From: CAZQFV01 sp964592645
Lineage (GTDB): Bacteria; Chloroflexota; Chloroflexia; DTKN01
Assembly: GCA_964592645.1 (NCBI GenBank)
Contig: CAZQFV010000013.1
Span: forward strand, 37,558 to 101,557
DNA length: 64,000 nucleotides
Direction: 5' to 3'
Shown piece by piece: positions 23,834-31,959 of this stretch. A program made the translations under genes and the position numbers. The notes under the pieces were generated by a model, which saw only the letters and a program-made list of their open reading frames with translations, made no database searches and had not been told where the DNA came from. Position 1 is the stretch's first letter. Every line of letters starts with the position of its first letter.

Positions 23834-25465
23834 TTGGACAAGACTGCGGAAAACGAGGCCCTCTCCCGCTTTGCCCACGCCTTTGGCTCGCCGCTGACGG
23901 CGCTGCAGAGCGCCGTGCGCATGCTGGCGCTGCTGCACCCCGACGCTCCGCCGGACGAGCAGCGCATCTATGAGCTCCTGGAACGCAACTGCCGCCGGCT
24001 GGCCGGCACCGTTGAGCGGCTGTTGGCGGCGACCACCGTCAAGGGCCAGATGATCCATGTGGCCCTGCCGGCCAGCCAGGTCGACGGCGGGCCGGCCTTT
24101 GCCGCCGCCGAGGTCGAGGCTGCCCCCACCGCCGCGGTCGACAACTCCGCCGCGCGCCCCGGCCTCCTGGTCGTCGACGACGACCCGGCCGCGCGCGCCC
24201 TGCTCTCCTCCATACTCCGGCAGGCCGGCTACGAGGTGCAAACCGCCGCCGACGCCGCCGCCGCCGTGGACCTGGCCCGCGAGCTGCGCCCGGCCCTGAT
24301 CACCCTCGACCTGGCCATGCCCGGGGTCGACGGCAGCCGCCTGCTGCCGGTGTTCAAGGAAGACCCCGCCATCAAGGACATCCCCGTGCTGGTGATCTCT
24401 GCCCTGGTAGCCGGCGGGCGCATCCAGGTGCCCGGCGCGGCCGGGGCCATCTCCAAGCCGGTCCACCGCAATCTGCTGCTGCGCGCCGTCGAGGACATCC
24501 TGCAGCCCAAGGAGGCGACCCCCTCCTACCGCGGCAAGATCCTGCTCGTGGACGACGAGGAGGACATCCGCCGGCCGCTGGCCATGCACCTCAACGAGCA
24601 GGGCTACGCCGTCTTTGAGCTGGGCGAGGGCAGCGCCACGGCCGAGGCGGCGCGCTTCTGGGAGCCCAACCTGATCCTCCTGGACCTGCGCCTGCCCGAC
24701 GCCGACGGCATGGAGCTGCTGCACGCCCTGAAGGAGGACTGGCGCACCAGCGCCATCCCGGTGGTCTTGCTCTCCTCCGAGCAGCGCCCCGAGGAAAAGG
24801 CCCGCGCCTTTCAGTTGAACGCCGACGACTATATCACCAAGCCCTACTCCCCCGTGGAGCTGTTGGCGCGCGTCGAGGCCGTACTGCGCCGCCGGGAGAC
24901 CGAGTTCTCCACCAGCCCCAGCACCCGGCTGCCCGGCAACACGGCCATCGAGCGCGTGCTGCGCGAGCGCATCGCCGGCGACAAGCCCTTTGCCGTCTGC
25001 TACGCCGACCTGGACAACTTCAAGGCCTATAACGACGTCTACGGCTTCCTCAAGGGGGACGGCGTTATCCACCAGGTGGCGCGGATCATCCTGGATTCGG
25101 TGCGCGGCAAGGGCGAGCCGGATGATTTCGTCGGGCACATCGGCGGCGACGACTTTGTCATCGTCACCCGCCCCGCGCTGGCCGCGCCGATCTGCCAGCG
25201 CATCGTGGAAGAGTTCGAGCAGGTCATCCCCCTCTACTACGACGCCGACACGCGCGCCCGGGGGTACATCGAGACCATCGACCGCCAGGGCCGGCCGGCC
25301 CGCTTCCCCCTGATGACCATCACCCTGGTCATCATCAGCAACGAGCACCGCACCATCGACCACCCCGGCCAGATCAGCGACATCGCCGCCGAGCTGAAGC
25401 GCAAGGCCAAGTCTATGCCCGGCAGCACCATCCTGCGCGATCAACGGATGGACCGGCCGCGGTAG
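23834..25465 (+). CDS. Signalling protein: HisKA-like helices, two receivers, degenerate GGDEF domain
   Basis: This 543-residue protein has a HisKA-like opening (SRFAHAFGSPLTALQSAVRML, His15) but no ATPase domain. Two receiver domains follow, at about 108-225 (VVDDD, phospho-acceptor Asp159 in LDLAMPG, SKPV) and about 235-350 (VDDEED, Asp284 in LDLRLPD, TKPYSP). The C-terminal part is diguanylate-cyclase-like, with ADLDNFKAYNDVYGFLKGDGVI and the active-site motif GGDDF (437-441) in place of GGDEF or GGEEF, so activity is uncertain. A TTG at 23834 is used as the start. It converges on a small MshEN protein, a possible c-di-GMP receptor. Confidence 0.88.
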   Translation: MDKTAENEALSRFAHAFGSPLTALQSAVRMLALLHPDAPPDEQRIYELLERNCRRLAGTVERLLAATTVKGQMIHVALPASQVDGGPAFAAAEVEAAPTAAVDNSAARPGLLVVDDDPAARALLSSILRQAGYEVQTAADAAAAVDLARELRPALITLDLAMPGVDGSRLLPVFKEDPAIKDIPVLVISALVAGGRIQVPGAAGAISKPVHRNLLLRAVEDILQPKEATPSYRGKILLVDDEEDIRRPLAMHLNEQGYAVFELGEGSATAEAARFWEPNLILLDLRLPDADGMELLHALKEDWRTSAIPVVLLSSEQRPEEKARAFQLNADDYITKPYSPVELLARVEAVLRRRETEFSTSPSTRLPGNTAIERVLRERIAGDKPFAVCYADLDNFKAYNDVYGFLKGDGVIHQVARIILDSVRGKGEPDDFVGHIGGDDFVIVTRPALAAPICQRIVEEFEQVIPLYYDADTRARGYIETIDRQGRPARFPLMTITLVIISNEHRTIDHPGQISDIAAELKRKAKSMPGSTILRDQRMDRPR

Positions 25466-25495
25466 CAGGGACAAAGCATTGCCTGCCGGCCCCAA

Positions 25496-25619
25496 GGCGG
25501 CGCGGTAGGGGCGAGACATTGCCCACCGCTCCCCACGGCGGCAAGAAAGAGGATGCGCGCCATCCTCTCCGACCGCCCCGGCAGAAAAGCAGGCAATGTC
25601 TCGCCCCTACCGCGCCGCC
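25496..25619. repeat. 28-bp perfect inverted repeat between convergent genes
   Basis: The arm at 25496-25523 (starting GGCGGCGCGGTAGGGG) is the exact reverse complement of 25592-25619, separated by 68 bases. The right arm contains the stop codon of the gene at 25607. A third partial copy of the CATTGCCTGCC core is at about 25477-25487. It may act as a shared bidirectional terminator or be a small mobile repeat. Confidence 0.85.
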
Positions 25620-25999
25620 CGCAGCATCTCCTGCTGCACGTGCAGCGCCTCCTGGACATCGTCCGGGGCCACGTAGCCCAGGGCGATCCAGATCTCGCCG
25701 ATGCGGCGGGTGAACCCTTCCGCCTGCTGGACATTGAGCCCGGTCTCCATCTGCGCCCGCGTGATCTTGTGCATGTCCAGCAGGATCTTGCCCAGCATAA
25801 TATGCAGCTTCTGCCCCGAGGCCTCCCAGAGGTCCCGGGTGGTGCTCAAGCAAGCGTGGGCCTTGCGTTTGATCGGGCGCGTACCCCACTTCTTGCGCAG
25901 CTCTGGATGGGTGCAGTACCCCCAGCCCTGCTGTTCGCTGGGATCGAAATACGCGCAGTTTCCACAGCGGCGATCGGCCAACTGGCTCCTCCTTTCCAA
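25607..25999 (-). CDS. Cysteine-cluster plus MshEN-like protein
   Basis: This 130-residue protein has an N-terminal metal-binding-like cluster (CGNCAYFDPSEQQGWGYCTHPELR with a later Cys in HACL). It then has two tandem repeats of the MshEN type: MLGKILLDMHKITRAQMETGLNVQ and RIGEIWIALGYVAPDDVQEALHVQ. MshEN domains in other bacteria bind c-di-GMP through the (R)LGxxL...Q pattern. The second repeat keeps RIG and the closing Q; the first has MLG. It may be a small effector, but the role of the Cys cluster is unknown. No close named family is recognised for the whole protein. Confidence 0.65.
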   Translation of the reverse strand: MERRSQLADRRCGNCAYFDPSEQQGWGYCTHPELRKKWGTRPIKRKAHACLSTTRDLWEASGQKLHIMLGKILLDMHKITRAQMETGLNVQQAEGFTRRIGEIWIALGYVAPDDVQEALHVQQEMLRAAR

Positions 26000-26054
26000 C
26001 TCGATCCGACTGGCCGGCAGAGGCGATCAGGGCATGCCCACCTCCAGGCGCTGC

Positions 26055-26693
26055 TCACAGCGCTACGCGCTGGTACCCCTCCTGGAGCATCGTCCGCACC
26101 GCGCCCAGCACCACCTGCAGGTCGGCCGGCCGGTGGACATAGTCCAGATCGTTGGTGTCGATGCTCAAGAGCGGGGTCCGATTGTACTCGGCGAAGAACG
26201 ACTCATAGACCTGGCGCAGGCTCTCGATGTAGTCGATCTCCATGCTGCGCTCGAAGGAGCGGTCGCGCTGGGCGATGCGCCCCATCAGCACGTCCAGCCG
26301 GGCCCGCAGGTAAACCACCAGGTCCGGCTTGACCGTGCGGTCGGCCAGGATCTCGTAGAGCCGTTCGTACATCTCCCACTCGTCGCCGCTCAAGTTGAGG
26401 CGGGCAAAGATGCGGTCCTTTTCCAGGAGGTAATCGCCGATCAGGTTGCGGCGCTGCAGCGCCTGGGGCACGGCGACGCGCTGCTGGCGGTAGCGGCTCA
26501 GCAGGAAAAAGATCTGCGTCTGAAAGGCGTAGCGCGCCCGGTCGGCGTAGAAGCTGGAAAGGAAGGGATTCTCCTCGACGATCTCCAACAGCAGGTCGCT
26601 GTCGAAATGGGGCTGCATCAGCCGGGCCAGGGTTGTCTTGCCCACCCCGATCACCCCTTCGACGGCGATAAACACGCGGCGTTCTTCCGACAT
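26055..26693 (-). CDS. Deoxynucleoside kinase (dNK/dGK family)
   Basis: This 212-residue kinase phosphorylates deoxynucleosides for salvage. It has the P-loop VEGVIGVGKTTLARLM, the acidic EENPFLSSFYADRARYAFQTQIFFLLSRYRQQ, the DRS-type motif in EKDRIFARLNL, and the lid-region RIAQRDRSFERSMEIDYIESL. Deoxyadenosine or deoxyguanosine specificity is common for such bacterial enzymes but cannot be fixed here. The start at the ATG at 26693 is chosen over an upstream one at 26756 that adds non-family sequence. Confidence 0.92.
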   Translation of the reverse strand: MSEERRVFIAVEGVIGVGKTTLARLMQPHFDSDLLLEIVEENPFLSSFYADRARYAFQTQIFFLLSRYRQQRVAVPQALQRRNLIGDYLLEKDRIFARLNLSGDEWEMYERLYEILADRTVKPDLVVYLRARLDVLMGRIAQRDRSFERSMEIDYIESLRQVYESFFAEYNRTPLLSIDTNDLDYVHRPADLQVVLGAVRTMLQEGYQRVAL

Positions 26694-26746
26694 GGCTCTT
26701 CTCACTTTGGGGCACACAAAAGCGGGGACGCGACAGTTCGGGCATG

Positions 26747-26775
26747 AGTATAGCATAGCCTGCGGGAATGGTCAA
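26747..26775 (-). promoter_or_regulatory. Putative promoter of the deoxynucleoside kinase
   Basis: TTGACC (26770-26775), 17-base spacer, TATACT (26747-26752). Confidence 0.6.
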
Positions 26776-26783
26776 GCGCGCAT

Positions 26784-26812
26784 TGGACAAACCGGCCCAC
26801 CTGTGGCATAAT
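26784..26812 (+). promoter_or_regulatory. Putative promoter of yedF
   Basis: TGGACA (26784-26789), 17-base spacer, CATAAT (26807-26812), back to back with the kinase promoter. Confidence 0.4.
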
Positions 26813-26834
26813 CGAAAGAAAAAGGAGCAAGACC

Positions 26835-27428
26835 ATGTCCAAGATCGTCAACGCCCGGGGGCTGGCCTGCCCGCAGCCCGTGCTGCTGAGCAAGCGAGCC
26901 ATGGCCGAATCGGGGGATGTCCTGACCATCGTCGACGGCCTCGACCAGGCCGAGAACGTAGCCCGGATGGCCCGTGCGGCCGGCTGGTCGACACAGGTGG
27001 ACGGCAAGGAAGACGGCGTCTACGTGCGCCTCACCCGGCCGCAGGGCGCCCCCCAGGAGCTGCCCCTGGGGACGGCCGTGCCGGCCGGCGGCCCATTGGT
27101 GCTCCTCGTCCCCGCCGACACCATGGGGCGCGGCGAGTCGCCCGAGCTGGGCGGCATCCTGGCGCGCTCCTTTTTCCACACCCTGCTCGAGGTGCAGCCC
27201 CGGCCGGACGTGATCGTCTTCCTCAACACCGGCGTGCGGCTGGTCGTCGAGGGCTCTCCCGTCCTGGAGGACCTGCGGAGCCTGGCCGACCAGGGCATCC
27301 AGATCCTGGCCTGCGGCACCTGCCTGGGCTACCTGGAGCTCAAGGAGAAGCTGGCCGTGGGGACGGTGTCCAACATGTACGCCATCGCCGAGACGCTGCT
27401 GGGGGCCGGCAAGGTGGTGACGCTATAG
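26835..27428 (+). CDS. yedF: YedF-type TusA/DsrE fusion protein
   Basis: This 197-residue protein joins a TusA-like sulfur-carrier domain (residues about 1-75, with ARGLACPQPVLLSKRA carrying the CPxP cysteine) to a DsrE-like domain (FFHTLLEVQPRPDVIVFLNTGVRLVVEGSPVLEDL, with CGTCLGYLELKEKL). This is the architecture of the putative selenium-metabolism sulfurtransferase-like protein YedF. Sulfur or selenium delivery is inferred from the family; no selD or selenoprotein gene is in the window. Confidence 0.9.
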   Translation: MSKIVNARGLACPQPVLLSKRAMAESGDVLTIVDGLDQAENVARMARAAGWSTQVDGKEDGVYVRLTRPQGAPQELPLGTAVPAGGPLVLLVPADTMGRGESPELGGILARSFFHTLLEVQPRPDVIVFLNTGVRLVVEGSPVLEDLRSLADQGIQILACGTCLGYLELKEKLAVGTVSNMYAIAETLLGAGKVVTL

Positions 27429-27576
27429 ACCTCTCCTCTGCCGGTCTGCGGCCGGCGGGCCCTCCCCTTGCAGGAAATAGGCAGCGAGGCCCCAGGGGGA
27501 TAGTTCCCCTCCCTTTTTGAGAGAGGGGAGGGGCGGGGCTGCCGCCCCAACGGCGCGTGCCTCTGACAATCGATAG

Positions 27577-27605
27577 TTGCGCCCCCCACAAGATGATGGT
27601 ATAAT
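27577..27605 (+). promoter_or_regulatory. Promoter of the 27677-30855 signalling operon
   Basis: TTGCGC (27577-27582), 17-base spacer, TATAAT (27600-27605). The 27429-27576 stretch before it holds an 8-bp GC hairpin at 27506-27533 and no gene. Confidence 0.65.
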
Positions 27606-27676
27606 GCGTTCAAGCCCTCGGCCGACACGGGATTGCCGACGATCCTTGGCAGGGGTGAGGGCCGAAAGGGAAAGTC

Positions 27677-29371
27677 TTGGCCAGCGAGACGATCCTGATC
27701 ATCGACGATAACGCCGACGTCCGCACGCTCCTGGGCGAGCGCGTGCTGCCCGGCTACGGGTACCGCACCCTCACCGCCCCCGACGGGCAAGAGGGCCTCT
27801 GGCAGATCCGCAGCCACAACCCCGACCTGATCCTGCTGGACCTGCGTCTGCCCGATATGACGGGCATCGACCTCCTGCACATCCTCTCCTCCGAGGGCTA
27901 CGATACGCCGGTTATCCTGATCACCGCCTACGGCTCGGAGCTGATCGCCGCCCAGGCCCTGCGCCTGGGCGTCCACGACTATATCATCAAGCCGTTCACC
28001 CTGGACGAGATCGTGGCCAGCATCGAACGCACCCTGACGGAGCAGCGCCTGCGGCGCGAGCGCAACTCCCTCCACGAGCGGCTGCAGTTGCTGAACGTGG
28101 CCATGCGCATCCTGGCCGACATCGGCGCCGAGGCGATCATGCAGCAGGACACCGACCTGCAGCTCTGCCGGCTGTTGGAGATGAGCATGGCCGCGGCGCG
28201 GGGCCGCTCCGGCCGGCTCTGGATCCACGAACTGGAAGGGTACGGCCTCTTTCTGCGCGTGGCCCAGGACCGCCCCGACCAGCGGGCCTACCTGCTGCGC
28301 GCCGGCAACCCCCCGCCGCAGGTGGAGCAGGCGCTGGCCCTGGAGACGTTCCAGCAGTGGGAGGAGGGCCCGCCGGGGGCCGGCCAGGAGATCTGCCTGG
28401 CCGCGCCCATCGTGCTCACCTCCTGGCCGGCAGCCGTCCTGGAGATGCGCTTCCCCAAGGAGGAGGTGCTGTCCGACGACTCGCGTCTGCTGCTGCTGCG
28501 CATCGCCGTCAACTGGATCGGCACCATCCTGGAGTGGGGACATCTCCGCCGGAAGATCAGTGCCATCCAGCGACAGGGAGAGGTGCTGGGGATGCTCTCC
28601 CACGACGCCATGCTCGTCCTGAACGAGGAGGAGGTCGTCGTCGCGGCCACGCCGGCCATCGAGACGCTCACCGGCCAGCGGCCGCGCGAGATCATCGGCC
28701 GCAACTTCCGGGAGTGGGCCCGCGAAATCGAGCTCCCGGAAGGTGCGCCCATCGACTGGTACTTGAAGCCCTCGAACGACAAGCGGACGGCAGAACGCTA
28801 CAACTTTTTCTTCCGCGGGCCGCAGGGGGAGGCGCACCGCGCCGAGGTGCAGGTCCTGGTAGAGCAGGTCGAATCGATCTCGCGGCGCTACCTCCTGTTC
28901 CACGACGTGACGGCCTTTAACCGCCTGGAACAGGAAGCACGCTCCCTGCGCCACCAGGTGGGGGAGGCGCTGCGCCAGGCTCGGCCGGGGCTGCTGCTGA
29001 TCGATCCGAAGGGGATCGTCATCGCCTGTGACAAGACCGCCGAGGAGATCCTTAGCCTGGACCGGGCCGCGCTCCTGGGGAAAGCCATCTGGGAGGCGCT
29101 GGCCCAGGCCGAGGGCGGGCCCCTCCTGTCGGAACAGATCGCGCGGACCTACCGCGAAGGGAGCGGCTACGCCGAGATACGCTGGCCGGAAAAGGACGCC
29201 GCGGCCGGCATCACCCTCACGCTCCTGCAGGGCGCAGAGGGCATGCCGCAGGCCATCGTCGCCTGGATCGGGGCCGCCCAGTCCAATACCAGCGCCTCCG
29301 GCGCCGGGAGAACGGATAATGCGGGTAACCTTCTGGGGAGTTCGCGGCTCAATTCCCACCCCCGGCGTTGA
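27677..29371 (+). CDS. Receiver-GAF-PAS-PAS signalling protein
   Basis: This 564-residue protein starts with a receiver domain (IDDNAD, phospho-acceptor Asp55 in LDLRLPD, Lys in IKPF). A GAF-like domain covers about 140-300, a PAS domain about 305-430 (DAMLVLNEEEVVVAATPAIETLTGQRP), and a second PAS about 440-540 (PGLLLIDPKGIVIACDKTAEEILSLDR). No kinase, cyclase or DNA-binding output is visible, so it probably acts by protein contact. The start is a TTG at 27677. The gene overlaps the next by 53 bases. Confidence 0.85.
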   Translation: MASETILIIDDNADVRTLLGERVLPGYGYRTLTAPDGQEGLWQIRSHNPDLILLDLRLPDMTGIDLLHILSSEGYDTPVILITAYGSELIAAQALRLGVHDYIIKPFTLDEIVASIERTLTEQRLRRERNSLHERLQLLNVAMRILADIGAEAIMQQDTDLQLCRLLEMSMAAARGRSGRLWIHELEGYGLFLRVAQDRPDQRAYLLRAGNPPPQVEQALALETFQQWEEGPPGAGQEICLAAPIVLTSWPAAVLEMRFPKEEVLSDDSRLLLLRIAVNWIGTILEWGHLRRKISAIQRQGEVLGMLSHDAMLVLNEEEVVVAATPAIETLTGQRPREIIGRNFREWAREIELPEGAPIDWYLKPSNDKRTAERYNFFFRGPQGEAHRAEVQVLVEQVESISRRYLLFHDVTAFNRLEQEARSLRHQVGEALRQARPGLLLIDPKGIVIACDKTAEEILSLDRAALLGKAIWEALAQAEGGPLLSEQIARTYREGSGYAEIRWPEKDAAAGITLTLLQGAEGMPQAIVAWIGAAQSNTSASGAGRTDNAGNLLGSSRLNSHPRR

Positions 29372-30152
29372 GACCGTCCGCGTCGGGGGGAACACCTCCT
29401 GTGTGGAAGTGCATACGCCGGACAACGATCTGCTGATCCTCGACGCCGGGACGGGGATCCGGCCCCTGGGGCTGGCACTGGACGCGCGCGGCGAGGAACG
29501 GGTCATCGGCCATATCTTCTTGAGCCACACCCACTGGGACCATATCCAGGGGCTGCCCTTCTTCACCCCGGCGCGCCGCCGCGGCAACCGCTTCACCATC
29601 CTCGGCGAAAAGCGCGTCGACGAGCGGCTGGAACGGGTCCTGGCCGGCCAGTACATGGACACCTACCTGCCGTTCTCCCTCAAGGAGATGGACGCCGATA
29701 TCCTGATCAAGGAGATCCGCGACGGCGAGACGATCGTCCTGGGCGAGCATACCCTGGTGACCGCCCGGAAGCTGGACCACCCCGGCGGCGTCTTTGCCTA
29801 CCGCATCCGGTGGCGCGACCGCCTGCTGGTCTATGCCACCGACCTGCGCCACCCCGTCGGCGGGCTCGACGAGCGGCTGCTGGAGCTGGCCCAGGGGGCC
29901 GACCTGCTCATCCACGATGCCCACTTTTCCCCGGAAGAGGCCCTGACCTTCCCCGACTGGGGCCACAGCAGTTGGGCCCAGTCGATCGCCGTGGCCCAGG
30001 CGGCCCAGGTGAAGCGCCTGGCCCTGTTCCACTACAGCCCCACGGCAGACGATGACCTCCTGGAAGCGCTCGAACTGGCGGTCCAGAACCAGATGCCCCA
30101 GGCCTTCCTGAGCCGCGAGGGGCTGACCGTCGACGTGGGGCCGACCGCGTAG
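29319..30152 (+). CDS. Metallo-beta-lactamase fold hydrolase
   Basis: This 277-residue protein opens MRVTFWGVRGSIPTPG and has the metal motif SHTHWDHIQG (HxHxDH), with later ligands in DLRHPV, LIHDAHFSPEE and LFHYSP. It resembles the RNase Z/phosphodiesterase-like branch of the family, members of which cut phosphodiesters including cyclic nucleotides. The substrate is unknown. It lies between two receiver proteins and overlaps the upstream one by 53 bases, so it may serve in the same signalling process. Confidence 0.85.
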   Translation: MRVTFWGVRGSIPTPGVETVRVGGNTSCVEVHTPDNDLLILDAGTGIRPLGLALDARGEERVIGHIFLSHTHWDHIQGLPFFTPARRRGNRFTILGEKRVDERLERVLAGQYMDTYLPFSLKEMDADILIKEIRDGETIVLGEHTLVTARKLDHPGGVFAYRIRWRDRLLVYATDLRHPVGGLDERLLELAQGADLLIHDAHFSPEEALTFPDWGHSSWAQSIAVAQAAQVKRLALFHYSPTADDDLLEALELAVQNQMPQAFLSREGLTVDVGPTA

Positions 30153-30162
30153 CGAGGAGCCG

Positions 30163-30855
30163 ATGAACAAGCCCCCTCGCATCTTGGTGGTGGAGGACAA
30201 CGACGACAACCGCCGTCTGCTCGGCATCTACCTGGGCCGGGAGGGGTATCAGGTCGTGGAGGCCCGCGATGGGATCGAGGCCCTGGAACGGGCCCAGGCC
30301 GAACCGTTCGACCTGGTCTGCTCCGACGTGCAGATGCCGCGGATGGACGGCTACACCCTCTGCCGGCGGCTCAAGGAGAACCCGGCCACCGCAGGGGTGC
30401 CGATCATCCTGATCACCGCCGTGCACACGTCGGTTGAGGACACGCTGGAAGGGCTGCAGGTGGGGGCCAACGACTTTATCAGCCGGCCCTTTCGCCAGAG
30501 CGAGCTGCTGGCGCGCGTGCGGACGCAACTGCGGATCAAGGAGCTGCTGGAAAACCTGGTGCAGGCCGAGCGGGTGGCCACCGTGGGGCGGATGGCCGTG
30601 ACTATGGCCCACGAGATCAACAACCCGCTGTCCGGCATCCTGGGGTATGTCGAGCTCCTGCTGAACCAGCTCGAGCAGGGGGCGATCGAGGAAGAAGTGG
30701 CGCGCGCGGCGCTGCCGCGCATCCATGAGAACGCCCTGCGGATCCGCACCGTCCTCAACTGCCTGCGGGACATACCGCACCCGACGTTGTACGAGTACGC
30801 AGCCGGCCTGGAAGGGATCACGCTGCCGGAAAACAGGGAGGAGCAGGAGCCCTAG
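30163..30855 (+). CDS. Receiver-HisKA protein lacking an ATPase domain
   Basis: This 230-residue protein has a receiver domain (VEDNDDNRR, Asp55 in SDVQMPRMDGY, SRPF) followed by a HisKA dimerisation and phospho-acceptor domain (MAHEINNPLSGILGYVELL, His150). The frame ends about 80 residues later with no HATPase_c domain. It could act as a phosphotransfer module or as a partner for a separate kinase. Its last codons overlap the end of the convergent ychF by four bases. Confidence 0.88.
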   Translation: MNKPPRILVVEDNDDNRRLLGIYLGREGYQVVEARDGIEALERAQAEPFDLVCSDVQMPRMDGYTLCRRLKENPATAGVPIILITAVHTSVEDTLEGLQVGANDFISRPFRQSELLARVRTQLRIKELLENLVQAERVATVGRMAVTMAHEINNPLSGILGYVELLLNQLEQGAIEEEVARAALPRIHENALRIRTVLNCLRDIPHPTLYEYAAGLEGITLPENREEQEP

Positions 30856-31955
30856 CGCCCCGGGCTAAAGTGGAAGGTGCAGATATCTCCATCCTGCACC
30901 AGGTAGTCCCGCCCCTCCATGCGCAGCAGGCCGTGGCGGCGGGCCTCGGCCAGGCTGCCGGCCTGCTGCAGGGCGCCGAAGCCGACGACCTCGGCGCGAA
31001 TGAAGCCGCGGGCCATGTCGGTGTGCACGGCGCCGGCGGCCTCTACGGCCGTGCTGCCCCGGCGCACCGGCCAGGCCCGGACCTCCTCGGAGACAAAGGT
31101 GAAAAAAGTCATCAGGCCGAGCAGCTCGTAGGCCAGGCGGATCAGGCGCCCGGCGGCCGGCTCGCTCAGGCCCAGTTCGCGGCGGAACTCGCCGGCCTCC
31201 TCCTCCGCAAGCGCCAGCAGGTCCATCTCCCACGCCGCGCAGATCTCGGCCATGGCGTAGCGTTGGTGGCGCGCGTAGGCCGGCCGCAGCGCCTCCACCA
31301 GCGCCCCCGGCTGCCCCAGCCGGTCCTCGCCCACGTTGAACAGGATCAACACCGGCTTCAGCGTCAGGAAGTTGAAGCCGCGCAGCAGCTTCTGCTCCTC
31401 CGGCGACAGGTCCAGGTCGCGCAGGGGGGACTCGGCCTCCAGGGCCTGCTGCAAGCGCCGGAGCAGGGCCCGCTCCCGCTCGCGCTCCTCCTTCTCGGCC
31501 CGCGGCATCTTGGGGATCTCCTCGTTCAGCCGCCGGACGCGCCGCTCGACCACCGCCAGGTCGGCCAGGAGGAACTCGGCGTCCAGATCGGCCAGGTCGC
31601 GGGCCGGGTCCACACTGCCGGCCGGGTGCGGGGCGCGGGGTGAGTCAAAGGCGCGCACGACGTGGATGAGGGCATCGGCCTCGCCGACGGCGGCCAGCGC
31701 CTGGGGCGGGAGTCCCTGGCGCGCGGCCCCCGGGGGGATGCCGGCCAGGTCGACGAAGCGCACCTCGGCGGGAGTGACCTTGCGGGAGTGAAAGAGCTCC
31801 GCCAGCCAGGGCAGGCGCTCGTCGGGCACCTTGACCACGGCCAGGTGGGCCTCCGGCCGGCCGCTGCCGGGACCGGTGGCCTCCTGCTGGCCGGTGAGCG
31901 CGTTGAAGACGGTTGTCTTGCCGCAGAGCGGCAGCCCCACCAGGGCGACGTGCAT
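30852..31955 (-). CDS. ychF: YchF/OLA1-family ATPase-GTPase
   Basis: This 367-residue P-loop protein has the Obg-like G domain: VALVGLPLCGKTTVFNALTG (G1; the usual NVGKS is LCGKT here), VRFVDLAGIPPGAARQG (G3) and a coiled-coil insertion around RRVRRLNEEIPKM. A C-terminal TGS domain follows (FFTFVSEEVRAWPVRRGSTAVEAAGAVHTDM, ending VQDGDICTFHFSPGR). YchF proteins bind ribosomes and prefer ATP. It follows the Ser/Thr kinase gene by four bases. Confidence 0.9.
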   Translation of the reverse strand: MHVALVGLPLCGKTTVFNALTGQQEATGPGSGRPEAHLAVVKVPDERLPWLAELFHSRKVTPAEVRFVDLAGIPPGAARQGLPPQALAAVGEADALIHVVRAFDSPRAPHPAGSVDPARDLADLDAEFLLADLAVVERRVRRLNEEIPKMPRAEKEERERERALLRRLQQALEAESPLRDLDLSPEEQKLLRGFNFLTLKPVLILFNVGEDRLGQPGALVEALRPAYARHQRYAMAEICAAWEMDLLALAEEEAGEFRRELGLSEPAAGRLIRLAYELLGLMTFFTFVSEEVRAWPVRRGSTAVEAAGAVHTDMARGFIRAEVVGFGALQQAGSLAEARRHGLLRMEGRDYLVQDGDICTFHFSPGR

Positions 31956-31959
31956 GGTC

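Noticed and set aside
27329..29662. Minus-strand open frame of 777 codons
   Set aside because: It lies opposite yedF and the receiver-GAF-PAS gene, whose domains are clear.
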